Assembly (NCBI GenBank): GCA_902629125.1 | Contig: CACOPQ010000004.1 | Span: forward strand, 1-64,000 | Direction of reading: 5' to 3' | Origin: an uncultured Alphaproteobacteria bacterium | GTDB taxonomy: Bacteria > Pseudomonadota > Alphaproteobacteria > Thalassobaculales > Thalassobaculaceae | DNA length: 64,000 bases | In this document: piece after piece, positions 36,752 through 46,542 of the stretch | How the letters are laid out: every line of letters starts with the position of its first letter | How positions within the stretch are numbered: position 1 is the first letter of the stretch | The notes under the pieces: generated by a model | The model's database searches: none | What the model saw: the letters and a program-made list of their open reading frames with translations, nothing else | Told to the model about the DNA's origin: nothing | Translations under genes and position numbers: made by a program

Positions 36752-37779
36752 ATCGTGGGATCCTCCGAAGTTCTAACTATTAATTTCCCAAAATTTTTGC
36801 CTTTTAAGAGGCCCATAAAGGCTTCCGGGGCGTCTTCTAAGCCATCTACAAAATCCTCTTTATAAACTATTTCTCCCGATTTTATCCAAGAACTCATGTC
36901 CTTTTCAAATTCAGGGAATCTATCCCAGCGTTCGGTAATTATGAACCCCTGTAATTTAAGGCGGTTTGTAAGTATCGAGCGAGTAAGTTTTGGAAGTAGG
37001 TTAGGCCCAGGAAAATCCCCCACATGACTATACCTGGAGATAAGGCCGCAGACCGGAATACGAGCAAATGAATTTACGAGCGGTAATACAGCTTCAAAGA
37101 CTTTACCCCCCACATTCTCGAAGTATACGTCAACTCCGTCTTCACAAACTTTGGCCAATTCACTTTCCAAATCATCACTTAAGTGACTTAAACAATGATC
37201 AAAGCCTAATACGTTGACAACATAATCACACTTTTCTTGGGATCCAGCCACTCCTACAACTTTACAACCCTTTAATTTACCAATCTGACCAACAACAGCA
37301 CCAACGGCACCAGAAGCGGCAGAAACGACAAGTGTATCACCTGCCTTAGGCTCGCCAATATCTAATAGTCCGACATAAGCTGTCATTCCAGGCATTCCAA
37401 GAATTCCAATAGCAGTAGAAATTGGCGCAACTGCTGGGTCGATTTTCCTCACACCAGCCCCGTCGGAGATGATATGTGTTCGCCAGCCAAACATTCCAGT
37501 TACAATATCACCCTCTTTAAAGCGAGCGTTTTTACTTTCCATTACCTCTGCAACAGTGCCTGCTCCCATAACGTCCCCTATCGCCACAGGTACGGCATAG
37601 GACTTAGCGTCATCCATCCGTCCTCGCATATATGGATCAAGGGATTGGTAAATAATACGACAGAGCATTTCGCCATCACCGACAGGTGGCAAGTCAACAG
37701 TTACAACTCGAAAATCACTATGTTTCGGATCTCCAATTGGCCGAGCAGCCAATTCTATTTGGGTACATTTTATTGCCAT
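36748..37779 (-). CDS. Zinc-independent MDR oxidoreductase (CurA/leukotriene reductase-like)
   Basis: The 343-residue enzyme reduces activated double bonds or quinones with NADPH. It has the DPYMRGRM motif near residue 53 and an AASGAVGAVVGQ nucleotide loop, with no zinc ligands, as in the prostaglandin/CurA reductase group. The ATG at 37779 has GGAG six bases upstream; the GTG four codons earlier overlaps that site. Confidence 0.88.
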   Translation of the reverse strand: MAIKCTQIELAARPIGDPKHSDFRVVTVDLPPVGDGEMLCRIIYQSLDPYMRGRMDDAKSYAVPVAIGDVMGAGTVAEVMESKNARFKEGDIVTGMFGWRTHIISDGAGVRKIDPAVAPISTAIGILGMPGMTAYVGLLDIGEPKAGDTLVVSAASGAVGAVVGQIGKLKGCKVVGVAGSQEKCDYVVNVLGFDHCLSHLSDDLESELAKVCEDGVDVYFENVGGKVFEAVLPLVNSFARIPVCGLISRYSHVGDFPGPNLLPKLTRSILTNRLKLQGFIITERWDRFPEFEKDMSSWIKSGEIVYKEDFVDGLEDAPEAFMGLLKGKNFGKLIVRTSEDPTI

Positions 37780-38084
37780 AAGAAACTCCACGAAACAGAA
37801 AACCCACTCATTTCAAGTAACTCATTTTTTGCGCCTTTTAAAGAACTAAAAATCAAGAAAAGACCGTGAAGTAGATTCTAGGCACATAACTAACCATTGA
37901 GCAGTTTGGAAAATTCTCTGCTAAGTAAACTGCTTTCTAGAGGCGTAATCATAAGTATATTTGCCGCACGTTGTCTTTTTCGACAACGATAATTCTATTT
38001 GCAGACTAATGGTGTGCTTTATAAAACGAGGCGGCCTTAATAAAACGGAGTATATTGAATAACCTATAGCGAAAGCGAGTTTAC
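37780..38084. other. Intergenic stretch without a gene; one perfect hairpin
   Basis: I see no supportable gene in these 305 bases. They hold the promoter region of the MDR-maoC pair, and near the RidA end a perfect seven-pair hairpin, CGTTGTC (37969-37975) with GACAACG (37982-37988) around TTTTTC. It lacks a T run on either strand, so it is not a classic terminator; it lies downstream of ridA and could still end that transcript. Confidence 0.5.
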
Positions 38085-38483
38085 TTAACTTACTCCCTTT
38101 CCGATATGAGCTATACCCTCTATCTCAACATATATATTCGGCGCTGCAAGTTTTGAAACCTCGACTAAGGAACAGGCGGGGAAATCACCCTTAAAAAACT
38201 CAGCCCTTGCCTGCCAGACCTGCCTGTTATATTCGATACGGGTAACAAAAATAGTTAACTTGGTGAAGTCGGACATCTTTCCGCCAGCAGCTTCTATCAG
38301 GGCTTTGTGTTTTTCGAATATGATTTTGGTTTGCTCATATTCATCCGCCCCATCAATTGTCACCCCATCTGCATTTCGTGCTGTAAGACCGGCAATATAT
38401 GCTATACCATCGCAAACAATGCAGTTCGACCAGAGTTCCGGCGCGGGTTCTGCAACTTTCGAACTAGTATATCTCTTAATCAT
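38085..38483 (-). CDS. RidA-family protein lacking the catalytic arginine
   Basis: The 132-residue member of the RidA/YjgF/UK114 family has a trimeric-barrel pattern including GIAYIAGLTARN and the YVEIEGIAHIG end. The imine deaminases of this family need the arginine of FPAR; here it is Cys104 (FPACS), one base change from CGT. Rid4-7 type subfamilies naturally lack this arginine, so the protein is probably not a standard enamine deaminase. It is divergent from the cyclase-family gene. Confidence 0.86.
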   Translation of the reverse strand: MIKRYTSSKVAEPAPELWSNCIVCDGIAYIAGLTARNADGVTIDGADEYEQTKIIFEKHKALIEAAGGKMSDFTKLTIFVTRIEYNRQVWQARAEFFKGDFPACSLVEVSKLAAPNIYVEIEGIAHIGKGVS

Positions 38484-38634
38484 ATAACAACTGTATCTAA
38501 CCCTATCTAATCTATCAAACCTTTTTCAAAACGTATAAGTGCGAGCCATGCTTTGCAGGTTAATAACTTAACTTGGGTCCATGATCCTGTTAACATGGCA
38601 GCGATGAAGAATATTTTTACCTGGAAACCTGATT

Positions 38635-39321
38635 ATGCCTTTGATAGATCTAAGCCGTACAATAGAGCACCGAACTCCAGCTCATCCATCACATCCTCCA
38701 GTTATCATGACCGTTTGGAATGACCATAACGAGATTAAAAAAGCAGGCAAAACGTCATTCTCTTCGAAATCCTTGAGTTTGTCTTTGAGTGATCATTCCA
38801 CCACTCATGTTGATGCACCCTGCCATTTCAACCCAGCAAACGATGCGCCCTCAATTGACGAGGTACCCCTTGAAGACTTTTATACGGAAGCGATTTGCCT
38901 TGATCTTTCAAATGTTCCACTTAAACACCAAATAACGGTTTCCGAAATGGAACAGGCCTTGGGTAAGTCGGGTCAGGAAATCAAACCACGTGATACTATT
39001 TTGATTTATATGGCGGTCAATGAAAGGCTATTTGGAAAACCGGAATATCTGCATGATTTTCCTGGTTTACATGTCGACGCAGTGCATTGGCTTGCCGATA
39101 AAGGAATTGTAATGTTTGGTGTTGAAGCAATAAGTCCCGCACCTGAAGGCGAGCCAAATTTCAAGGCGCATATAGCATGCGCGGAGAGGGGAATAACGCA
39201 TATGGAAGGCTTAATGAACCTCGATCAACTTATTGACAAAGGTCGTTTTCAATTCATCGGGTTCCCCCTTAAAATAAAAGGTGGCACTGGAAGTCCTATT
39301 CGAGCTGTGGCCGTTGTCTAA
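38635..39321 (+). CDS. Cyclase-family hydrolase (kynurenine formamidase-like)
   Basis: The 228-residue metal-dependent hydrolase has the family motif His54-x3-His58-x-Asp60-x3-His64 in SDHSTTHVDAPCHF. Such proteins hydrolyse N-formylkynurenine, isatin or cyclic amides. Neighbouring hydantoinase genes and a RidA-like gene fit amide or lactam chemistry, but the substrate is not shown. Confidence 0.86.
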   Translation: MPLIDLSRTIEHRTPAHPSHPPVIMTVWNDHNEIKKAGKTSFSSKSLSLSLSDHSTTHVDAPCHFNPANDAPSIDEVPLEDFYTEAICLDLSNVPLKHQITVSEMEQALGKSGQEIKPRDTILIYMAVNERLFGKPEYLHDFPGLHVDAVHWLADKGIVMFGVEAISPAPEGEPNFKAHIACAERGITHMEGLMNLDQLIDKGRFQFIGFPLKIKGGTGSPIRAVAVV

Positions 39322-39330
39322 TCCCGAAAG

Positions 39331-40851
39331 CTAAGATCCCTTTTGAGGCAAACGCATAAATATAGCAAGTGGTGCTGCTAGAAACGCAGCGAGCGCCATT
39401 AAGTGAAAAGAATTGATATAACCAATCATACTCGCCTGACGCAATATTTCCCCCGACACGTGGTGTAAACCGAGCAAACCATCGGGCACCCAGTCGCTCG
39501 GCAGTGAAGGGATACTTTGGCCCTTGTAAAATAACGATAAATTCTCGGATATATTCGAATAACTTTGGGAAGTCGATCTAAGCAGTACAAGTACAGATAG
39601 GGAAATAAAAATACTTGAACCAAAATTTCGCATTAGAGTAAAAATCGTGGTCCCTTCCGTAATTTGTTTTTTAGGCAAGGTAGCAAAAGCAAGAATAGCC
39701 ATAGGTGTGAAAGCAATACTTTGCCCGAAGCCGAGTAAAATATTTGTCCAAATGACATCAAAATTAGTTAGATTGATATCAAACTGTGCCATCATGTAGC
39801 TGGCGAAGGCTTGAATGAGTAGCCCTATGCTTAGTGAAACTCTTGGTAAGGATTTAGTAAGTGGAATTATCACTAGAAACGCAATCCAGTTCCCAAATCC
39901 TCTGGAACCCACCAATATTCCAATGAGGCTATCTGGATACCCTCGCAGATCATGCAATAAACTCGGAAATAACACCAAGCCTGTGAATGCTAATGTTCCC
40001 ATTATAAAAGAAATGATGGTGCCTAAGCTAAAATTTTTATCCAAAAATATCCGAAGATTAACAAAAGGATTTTTTGAAAAAAAACAATGCACTAAAAATA
40101 TCCAAAACGACAATAAACCAATTACTGTAAGAAATGTAATCAAGCGAGAGTCAAACCAATCAAGCCTATGACCTCGATCAAAAATTAGTTGCAATGCAAT
40201 GATCGCAAGTGACAAAGCAAGAAAGCCAAGCCAATCAAAATGATTCCGTTCACCTCTGTTATGACTTGATAAAGCGAACCAAATGCAGACAAGAGTGATA
40301 ACACCTACCGGGACTAAGATAAAAAAAGCTGCTCGCCAGTCATATAATTCTGCCATCATGCTTCCTATAACTGGCCCAACAACTGGTCCAAAAACGGCAC
40401 CTACTCCCCACAGAACAATGGCAGTTGGTTGAAGATGCTTTGGGAAACTGGATAGTATTATAGCTTGCCCGAGGGGCATAATGGGTGCCCCAAAGATACC
40501 CTGCCCAATCCGAAAAAGGATCAAGGCCTCTAAATTCGGTGCAAGAGCACACAAAAAAGAGCTAATCGTGAAGCCGAGAACCGTCCCAAACATAAGTGCA
40601 CGCCAACCTAACCGGCCCGCTAGCCAACCAGTTAGTGGAGTGGCTACGGCAGCCGCAACAAGATTTAATGTGATGGACCAAGATGCTTCATCTTGACTAA
40701 CGGACATTGTTCCTCGAATTTGAGGAAGTACAACATTTGCAATGGTTATGGTCATGCCAAACAGCATGTTTGATAGTTGAACCATCAAAAGTATTAACCA
40801 AAGTTTTAGGCCAATTTGGAATATATTTTTCGGAGCGCTCGACCCACTCAT
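39331..40851 (-). CDS. MFS exporter, DHA2 (EmrB/QacA) family
   Basis: The 506-residue protein has about 14 predicted membrane helices. MFS motif A is seen in GWLAGRLGWR and motif C in the GAVFGPVVGPVIGSMM segment. EmrB-type pumps export hydrophobic compounds, usually with an EmrA adaptor and an outer-membrane channel; neither is adjacent. It lies 54 bases downstream of hyuB, so it may be in the hyuAB operon and move a substrate or product. Confidence 0.88.
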   Translation of the reverse strand: MSGSSAPKNIFQIGLKLWLILLMVQLSNMLFGMTITIANVVLPQIRGTMSVSQDEASWSITLNLVAAAVATPLTGWLAGRLGWRALMFGTVLGFTISSFLCALAPNLEALILFRIGQGIFGAPIMPLGQAIILSSFPKHLQPTAIVLWGVGAVFGPVVGPVIGSMMAELYDWRAAFFILVPVGVITLVCIWFALSSHNRGERNHFDWLGFLALSLAIIALQLIFDRGHRLDWFDSRLITFLTVIGLLSFWIFLVHCFFSKNPFVNLRIFLDKNFSLGTIISFIMGTLAFTGLVLFPSLLHDLRGYPDSLIGILVGSRGFGNWIAFLVIIPLTKSLPRVSLSIGLLIQAFASYMMAQFDINLTNFDVIWTNILLGFGQSIAFTPMAILAFATLPKKQITEGTTIFTLMRNFGSSIFISLSVLVLLRSTSQSYSNISENLSLFYKGQSIPSLPSDWVPDGLLGLHHVSGEILRQASMIGYINSFHLMALAAFLAAPLAIFMRLPQKGS

Positions 40852-40905
40852 AAAACAACCACCTTAACTTGAGCAAGGCTGAGTCTTGTGATCTAAAACT
40901 GGTAC

Positions 40906-42573
40906 TTAACTGGAGTATCCATAATCTTCTTTGGCTTTTGACTCGCTTATAAGCTCATTCAAAAGATCATTTTCGACCTTTTTGAGGTCTCTATCTTTAG
41001 CATTACCAAGACCGCCCCCGCCCGGCATTTCTATTATTATTCTATCTCCAGCCGGAATACTTTGGCGTCCCTTACCCATAAGTTCTTGCCCTGATTTTAG
41101 ATAGATTCGGCCTGTCTTACCACTACTGCCACCGTTTCTACCCCGCGGAGGATGAATAACACGATCAAACATCGAATTAATGGCAAAAGGAGCTCCCTGA
41201 GCATGCGATATTTCCATTATCTGCCCAACACCTCCCCGATGGACGCCTGGACCACCACTATCCGTTCTATACTCCTTCTTCCAGAAGATTAATGGAGCAA
41301 TCGTTTCGTTAACTTCTATGGGGGTATTTTTGACACCTGAAGGAAAAGCCGTGGCATCTAGTCCATCCTTTGCCGGGCGTGCACCCGTTCCACCTGAATG
41401 AAATGTATTCATCGCAAACGGTTTGGCATCGCCGTAGTCCTCTTCTGTTAGTCCATGCCCCCCTAGAAGAACGGGGTTCCAAAGACAGGATGTACCTTCA
41501 GCAGGTACTCTATCCGGTATAACTTGGTTTAAGCATCCTAAGACCACGTCTGGTAGCATCTGTCCTATAACATGCCGCCCCGTCACCGCAGCGGGATGAG
41601 GAGCATTTAGAATACAACCTGAAGGCGCCTTAATCCTAACGGGGCTTAGTGACCCTGCATTATTTGGAACCCGAGCCCCGACCACACACCGAACTCCGAA
41701 GGTTGCATAGGCTTCGGTATACGTTACTGGAACATTTATTCCATAAGACGAGGTGCCAGAGGTCCCCGTGAAATCTAGGTCTATCCCGGTCTCTGAAATT
41801 GTCATTTCACAAACTAGATCTAATTCTTTTTCGAACCCATCGATGCGCATGGAATTTTTATATTTACCAAACTTTAGACCTTTAACCTCCTCTAGCATTC
41901 CGCTTTTAGAAGTTTCAATAATGTGATCACTTAAATGATCCAGATTAGACATCCCAAATTCGTCCATCATGGTAACAAGCCGACGCCCCCCTACTTCATT
42001 ACATGAAGCAAGAGAATATAAATCACCTTCCACCTCCACCGGATTTCGCACATTTGCTCTGATGATAGAAAAGATAATCTCCGAAAATTTTCCTTTTTTT
42101 GCCAATGGCATAATAGGAATATTTAATCCTTCCTCATAAACTTGTCTTCCGTCAGCACCAAAACCTCTCCCGCCAACATCAACAACGTGAGTAGTACAAG
42201 CGAAAATTGCAACTGCCTCTCCATTTCGGAACGTTGGTGTAACTACAGTAAAATCGTTTAAGTGGCCGGTGCCCTTCCAAGGGTCGTTAGTTACATAAAC
42301 ATCGCCCTCTTCCATCTTTTCAAGTGGAAAAATCTCTAAAAAGGATCCTACTGACGCAGCCATTGCATTAACATGGCCTGGAGTGCCGGTGACCGCCTGG
42401 GCAAGCATTCTTCCATCACAATCAAACACCCCTGCCGAAATGTCTCCAGCCTCCCTAGCAGCTGTTGAAAATGCAGTTCTAACCAATACTTGGGCCTGCT
42501 CCTCAACAACCGAAAGAATTCGGTTCCATTGAATTTGAAGATTAATTTGCTCAAGAGCGTTATTTACAGTCAT
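40906..42573 (-). CDS. Hydantoinase B/oxoprolinase-family subunit (HyuB)
   Basis: The 555-residue protein is a full-length HyuB: FDCDGRMLAQAVTGTPGHVN, VYVTNDPWKGTGHLNDFTVV and C-terminal GRNGGSSGKTGRIY and PGGGGLGN. With HyuA it forms ATP-dependent hydantoinase, 5-oxoprolinase or acetone/acetophenone carboxylase-type enzymes. It starts 15 bases after hyuA with AGGAG upstream. The PxpABC system nearby may make a 5-oxoprolinase role redundant. Confidence 0.93.
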   Translation of the reverse strand: MTVNNALEQINLQIQWNRILSVVEEQAQVLVRTAFSTAAREAGDISAGVFDCDGRMLAQAVTGTPGHVNAMAASVGSFLEIFPLEKMEEGDVYVTNDPWKGTGHLNDFTVVTPTFRNGEAVAIFACTTHVVDVGGRGFGADGRQVYEEGLNIPIMPLAKKGKFSEIIFSIIRANVRNPVEVEGDLYSLASCNEVGGRRLVTMMDEFGMSNLDHLSDHIIETSKSGMLEEVKGLKFGKYKNSMRIDGFEKELDLVCEMTISETGIDLDFTGTSGTSSYGINVPVTYTEAYATFGVRCVVGARVPNNAGSLSPVRIKAPSGCILNAPHPAAVTGRHVIGQMLPDVVLGCLNQVIPDRVPAEGTSCLWNPVLLGGHGLTEEDYGDAKPFAMNTFHSGGTGARPAKDGLDATAFPSGVKNTPIEVNETIAPLIFWKKEYRTDSGGPGVHRGGVGQIMEISHAQGAPFAINSMFDRVIHPPRGRNGGSSGKTGRIYLKSGQELMGKGRQSIPAGDRIIIEMPGGGGLGNAKDRDLKKVENDLLNELISESKAKEDYGYSS

Positions 42574-42588
42574 AAAATAACTCCTAGT

Positions 42589-44661
42589 CTAGTCTTTCTC
42601 TATTACGAGATGTCCGAATTTATTTAATTGGAAGGAATAACCACTCGGTATGATAGTAGTTGTCTGCGTTTCGACAATTGCAGCCGGCCCAGAATTTTCT
42701 GCATATGGACCCAATTCATTCCTATCATACACAGTGGCTTCAACGAAATCTGACAAAGAGGGGTCAAATAACTTCCGTGTCGCTCCGAGACTGGAGGCGG
42801 AATTACCAGCAACTTTTGTGAGCGCCTGAATCGACGACTGTCCGGGCGCGCTTACAGAGAGTGTCCAGCTAAGAATCTCTGGTTTTTGGCCAGGTACAGA
42901 TCTGCCGTAAAGATTTGAATATTCAATTTCAAATAATTCACGCAGTGTATCTGCATCCTTTGTTTCTAAATCGCGCACAGGAACTGGCACCACAATTTCG
43001 TGTCCCTGTCCCTCATATCGCATGTAAGCCAGCCTTTGCTCCTTCAGTTCGGATGCATTAGCCCCGGAAGTTACAATTTTTCTTGCTTCTTCAGACATCT
43101 CTCTCATGAGTTTGTTCACAAGATCCGGATCAAAATACTGCAAGCTCATGTAACGACTTCTTACAACCTCGTAGGATATTGGAGCTCTCAAAAAGCCAAT
43201 TGCAGAACCCACACCTGCGCCAGCCGGGATAATAATTTTATTGATCTCAAGTTTTTCTGCAAGTCTTAGAGCATGTAGCGGCGCTGCTCCACCAAAAGCG
43301 ATCATTGATCTAGCACTTATGTCTTTTCCCCATTCGATAGCGTGAACTCTAGCGGCGTTCGCCATGTTTTCATCAACAATTTCCGAGACCCCAAAAGCCG
43401 AAAGAGAACCACTCAAGGATAACTGATCGCCAACTGCCGTTTGAAGTGCCAGGTCTGCCTTCTCCGGAGCGAGTTTAACAGCTCCACCAGCAAAATCCTT
43501 AGGGTCTATTCGTCCTAAGACGACATCTGCATCAGTAACGGTAGCATCCAGTCCACCTTTACCATAACAAGCGGGACCAGGAGATGCTCCGGAGCTTTCA
43601 GGCCCCACTGATATCCGTTTCATGTCGTCAACCTTTGCGATAGAGCCTCCACCAGCCCCTATTTCTACCATTTCAATGGCCGGTATACGAAGTGGTAGGC
43701 CGCTTCCTTTTAGATTTCTATAAACACGAGCTACTTCGAAAGTCCTCGTCATTTGAGGTGTGTGATCATCAATGAGACAGATTTTTGCCGTCGTACCTCC
43801 CATATCGAACGATAATACATTTTCGATCCCGCATTCTTTCGCTATTTCCGTTGCTAAAATAGCACCGCCAGCTGGTCCTGACTCAACCAATCGAACGGGA
43901 AATTTAATTGATGTATCGAGTGTTGTTAAACCACCCCCAGAAGTCATTAACAAAAATGGGCAATTAAAGCCCATTGATTGCAAATCCTCATCGAGCTTTG
44001 TCAAATAACGTGACATTAAAGGCTGAACATAGGCATTAGCACAAGCCGTAGACTGTCGTTCATATTCCCTTATTTCGGGGCAAACTTGGCTTGAGAGCGT
44101 TATAGAAAGATCCGGTCGAGCAGCTGATAGACGCTCAGCTATTTTTTCCTCATGCATCGAATTTGCGTAGGAATGAATTAAACCGATTGCGATTGCTTCG
44201 ATTTCATTCTTGTCAATCATTGGAAGTAATTGCTCTATTGATTTATCTTCCAATTGAATCAACACCTCTCCATTTACATTCATTCTTTCCCTAATTCCCC
44301 AGCGCAAATACCTTGGCACCAACGGCTTGGGACGATCTATGTTGATATCATATTGTTCAAACCTATTCTCTTGCGCCATTTCGACAGAATCTCTTAGCCC
44401 TTCAGTGGTTACCAAAGCGACTTTTGCACCTTTACGCTCTATCAATGCATTAGTTGCTAGAGTTGTACCGTGAATTAGAATTTTGATCTCACTAGGCGAG
44501 ATATTTGCTTCTGTAAGGGTAGACCGTATACCGCTCAATACTCCTTCTTCTGGTTTGTCAGGAGTTGTCAGTACTTTTTTAGTGGCCATACCCTCTGCGT
44601 GCTCAAGTGCTATGTCCGTAAATGTCCCACCAACATCGACTGCTATTCTAACGTTATTCAT
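42589..44661 (-). CDS. Hydantoinase A/oxoprolinase-family subunit (HyuA)
   Basis: The 690-residue ATP-binding subunit starts NNVRIAVDVGGTFTDIAL, the phosphate-1 loop of the ASKHA-type fold, followed by THGTTLATNALIERKGAKV-like sequence and MIAFGGAAPLHALRLAE near residue 455. I used the ATG at 44661 with AGGTG five bases upstream; a start six codons earlier is also open. It forms one enzyme with the next gene, HyuB. Confidence 0.94.
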   Translation of the reverse strand: MNNVRIAVDVGGTFTDIALEHAEGMATKKVLTTPDKPEEGVLSGIRSTLTEANISPSEIKILIHGTTLATNALIERKGAKVALVTTEGLRDSVEMAQENRFEQYDINIDRPKPLVPRYLRWGIRERMNVNGEVLIQLEDKSIEQLLPMIDKNEIEAIAIGLIHSYANSMHEEKIAERLSAARPDLSITLSSQVCPEIREYERQSTACANAYVQPLMSRYLTKLDEDLQSMGFNCPFLLMTSGGGLTTLDTSIKFPVRLVESGPAGGAILATEIAKECGIENVLSFDMGGTTAKICLIDDHTPQMTRTFEVARVYRNLKGSGLPLRIPAIEMVEIGAGGGSIAKVDDMKRISVGPESSGASPGPACYGKGGLDATVTDADVVLGRIDPKDFAGGAVKLAPEKADLALQTAVGDQLSLSGSLSAFGVSEIVDENMANAARVHAIEWGKDISARSMIAFGGAAPLHALRLAEKLEINKIIIPAGAGVGSAIGFLRAPISYEVVRSRYMSLQYFDPDLVNKLMREMSEEARKIVTSGANASELKEQRLAYMRYEGQGHEIVVPVPVRDLETKDADTLRELFEIEYSNLYGRSVPGQKPEILSWTLSVSAPGQSSIQALTKVAGNSASSLGATRKLFDPSLSDFVEATVYDRNELGPYAENSGPAAIVETQTTTIIPSGYSFQLNKFGHLVIEKD

Positions 44662-44718
44662 AAATTCACCTGTTTCCAAAGACTAGTCTACTTTCATTAT
44701 TTCAGATTCTGTCGCTTT

Positions 44719-46365
44719 TTAACTTTCACTATGCTCAAATTTATAGTCTTTAAATTGTTCCCTCAGAGTCATTTTGGAGATTTTCCCCGTCGCGGTGTGA
44801 GGTAATTCTTCAACAAACACAACATCATCTGGCAGCCACCATTTTGCAACTTTATCATTCAGATATTCATGGATATCCTCTAAATTCAAAGTTACACCAT
44901 TTTCAGTAACAGCGATCAGAAGAGGCCTTTCACCCCATTGAGGATGAAACGCCGAAATAACAGCACATTCCACGATTGATGGATGTCCTTGTGCAGCATT
45001 TTCTAAATCGATCGAACTGATCCATTCTCCCCCAGACTTGATTAAGTCCTTAGTTCTGTCGACTAACATCATGAAACCTTCTGGCGTTATTCTGGCAACA
45101 TCACCGGTTTTCAACCATCCATCTTCGGTCATAGCTGCAACACTTGCTTCTTCGTCTTCATGGTATCCGTCAATTATTGCATGCCCCTTTACCTGCAACT
45201 CACCAAATGCTCTCCCATCATGGGGCAATAATTCGCCATCTTCCCCAACAATTCTCATATCCACCGTATACATACGGCGCCCTTGATATGTTTTTAATTC
45301 TACCTTCTCATCAAAGGATAACTTATTGGTTTCGGACCCTAGGGTCGAAGTCGATCCCACGGGACTGCATTCAGTCATCCCCCACCCATGTGTGACATCA
45401 ACACCAAACTCTTTTTCAAGTTCCTGGATCATTGACCTTGGCACCGCAGATCCTCCTGAAAGCATAAATGAGAATTCTTGAGGTTTTCTTTTTTGTTTTC
45501 TCATTTCTGCTAACAGGCCCAGCCAGATTGTTGGCACTCCCCAAGCTGCTTTCACTCTTTCGTTGTCCATTAATGAAAAAAGACTGGGACCGTCGAGTGC
45601 AGCACCCGGAAACACTAACTTTGCTCCAACCAAAGGCACCGCAAATGGGAGCCCCCAGGCGTTTGCATGAAATAATGGCACAACGGGAAGAACCGTCGAA
45701 GATGGCGTAAGCCCAACATCTGCAGCAAAGGTAAGCATGCCAAAAGTGTGCAATAGTATTGAACGGTGAGAGTAGAGTACACCCTTTGGGTTCCCTGTCG
45801 TCCCGGATGTATAGCATAAAGATGAAGCGGCTCTTTCGTCTAATTTTGGCCAAGTTATAGTTGATGACTCGGAGGAAATTAGTTCTTCAAAACACAATGG
45901 TTTAGGCAAAGACGTGTCAGGCATATCCCCTTTATTACAAAGAATAACGTATATCAAGTCATTCGGGAGGCGATCGACTAATTTTTCTACGATAGGAACA
46001 AACGTTTGATCGATAAATATTATGCGGTCTTTTGCATGATTTACTACGTAGGTAATTTGGTCAGCAAACAAACGAGGATTTATTGTGTGGCACACCGCCC
46101 CTATCCCAGTAACAGCATAGTATAACTCAAAATGCCGGTACCCATTCCATGCCAAGGTAGCAACACGATCACCTTCGTTGACCCCTAACTTTTTAAGCGC
46201 ATTAGCAAGCTGAGAGGTTCGTCTATGTGAATCAGCATACGTATACCTATGAATATTCCCTTCAACAGTCTGCGACACTATCTCTGAAGAACTTCTCACA
46301 TCTGCTGCATAATCGATTATACTCGAAATTAGTAATGGCATATCCATCATACGACCATTAAGCAT
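44719..46365 (-). CDS. Acyl-CoA synthetase (AMP-forming), medium/long-chain type
   Basis: The 548-residue ligase has the AMP-binding P-loop [11 protein letters not shown], the WGMTECSP adenine motif, GWLKTGDVA, and the C-terminal [11 protein letters not shown] catalytic lysine region. It resembles AlkK/FadD-type fatty-acid ligases. GGGAG six bases ahead supports the ATG at 46365. Two SDRs, acyl-CoA dehydrogenases and a thiolase lie nearby. Confidence 0.92.
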   Translation of the reverse strand: MLNGRMMDMPLLISSIIDYAADVRSSSEIVSQTVEGNIHRYTYADSHRRTSQLANALKKLGVNEGDRVATLAWNGYRHFELYYAVTGIGAVCHTINPRLFADQITYVVNHAKDRIIFIDQTFVPIVEKLVDRLPNDLIYVILCNKGDMPDTSLPKPLCFEELISSESSTITWPKLDERAASSLCYTSGTTGNPKGVLYSHRSILLHTFGMLTFAADVGLTPSSTVLPVVPLFHANAWGLPFAVPLVGAKLVFPGAALDGPSLFSLMDNERVKAAWGVPTIWLGLLAEMRKQKRKPQEFSFMLSGGSAVPRSMIQELEKEFGVDVTHGWGMTECSPVGSTSTLGSETNKLSFDEKVELKTYQGRRMYTVDMRIVGEDGELLPHDGRAFGELQVKGHAIIDGYHEDEEASVAAMTEDGWLKTGDVARITPEGFMMLVDRTKDLIKSGGEWISSIDLENAAQGHPSIVECAVISAFHPQWGERPLLIAVTENGVTLNLEDIHEYLNDKVAKWWLPDDVVFVEELPHTATGKISKMTLREQFKDYKFEHSES

Positions 46366-46381
46366 CGTGTTCTCCCTTACT

Positions 46382-46395
46382 TGAAAAGCTTTTCA
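46382..46395. promoter_or_regulatory. 14-base palindrome upstream of the acyl-CoA synthetase gene
   Basis: TGAAAAGCTTTTCA is a perfect palindrome ending 17 bases before the synthetase start. It could be an operator for a dimeric repressor such as a TetR- or GntR-type regulator, but no regulator gene is adjacent. An AT-rich palindrome of this length could also occur by chance. Confidence 0.35.
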
Positions 46396-46542
46396 CCCAA
46401 TTTTTTATCATTAGGGAAAATCGATATATTGACCAATAAAAAGATCACCTCATCTATGCAGAAATTTATCGGAACGGCGGAAGCCTTACAACAAGTCTTT
46501 CCAATCTATGATATACAACCTTTGAACCGCTCACTTAGCTGA

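Noticed and set aside
38579-38598. CCATG-N10-CATGG inverted repeat between ridA and the cyclase gene
   Set aside because: Five-base half-sites with a ten-base spacer are too common by chance to call an operator.
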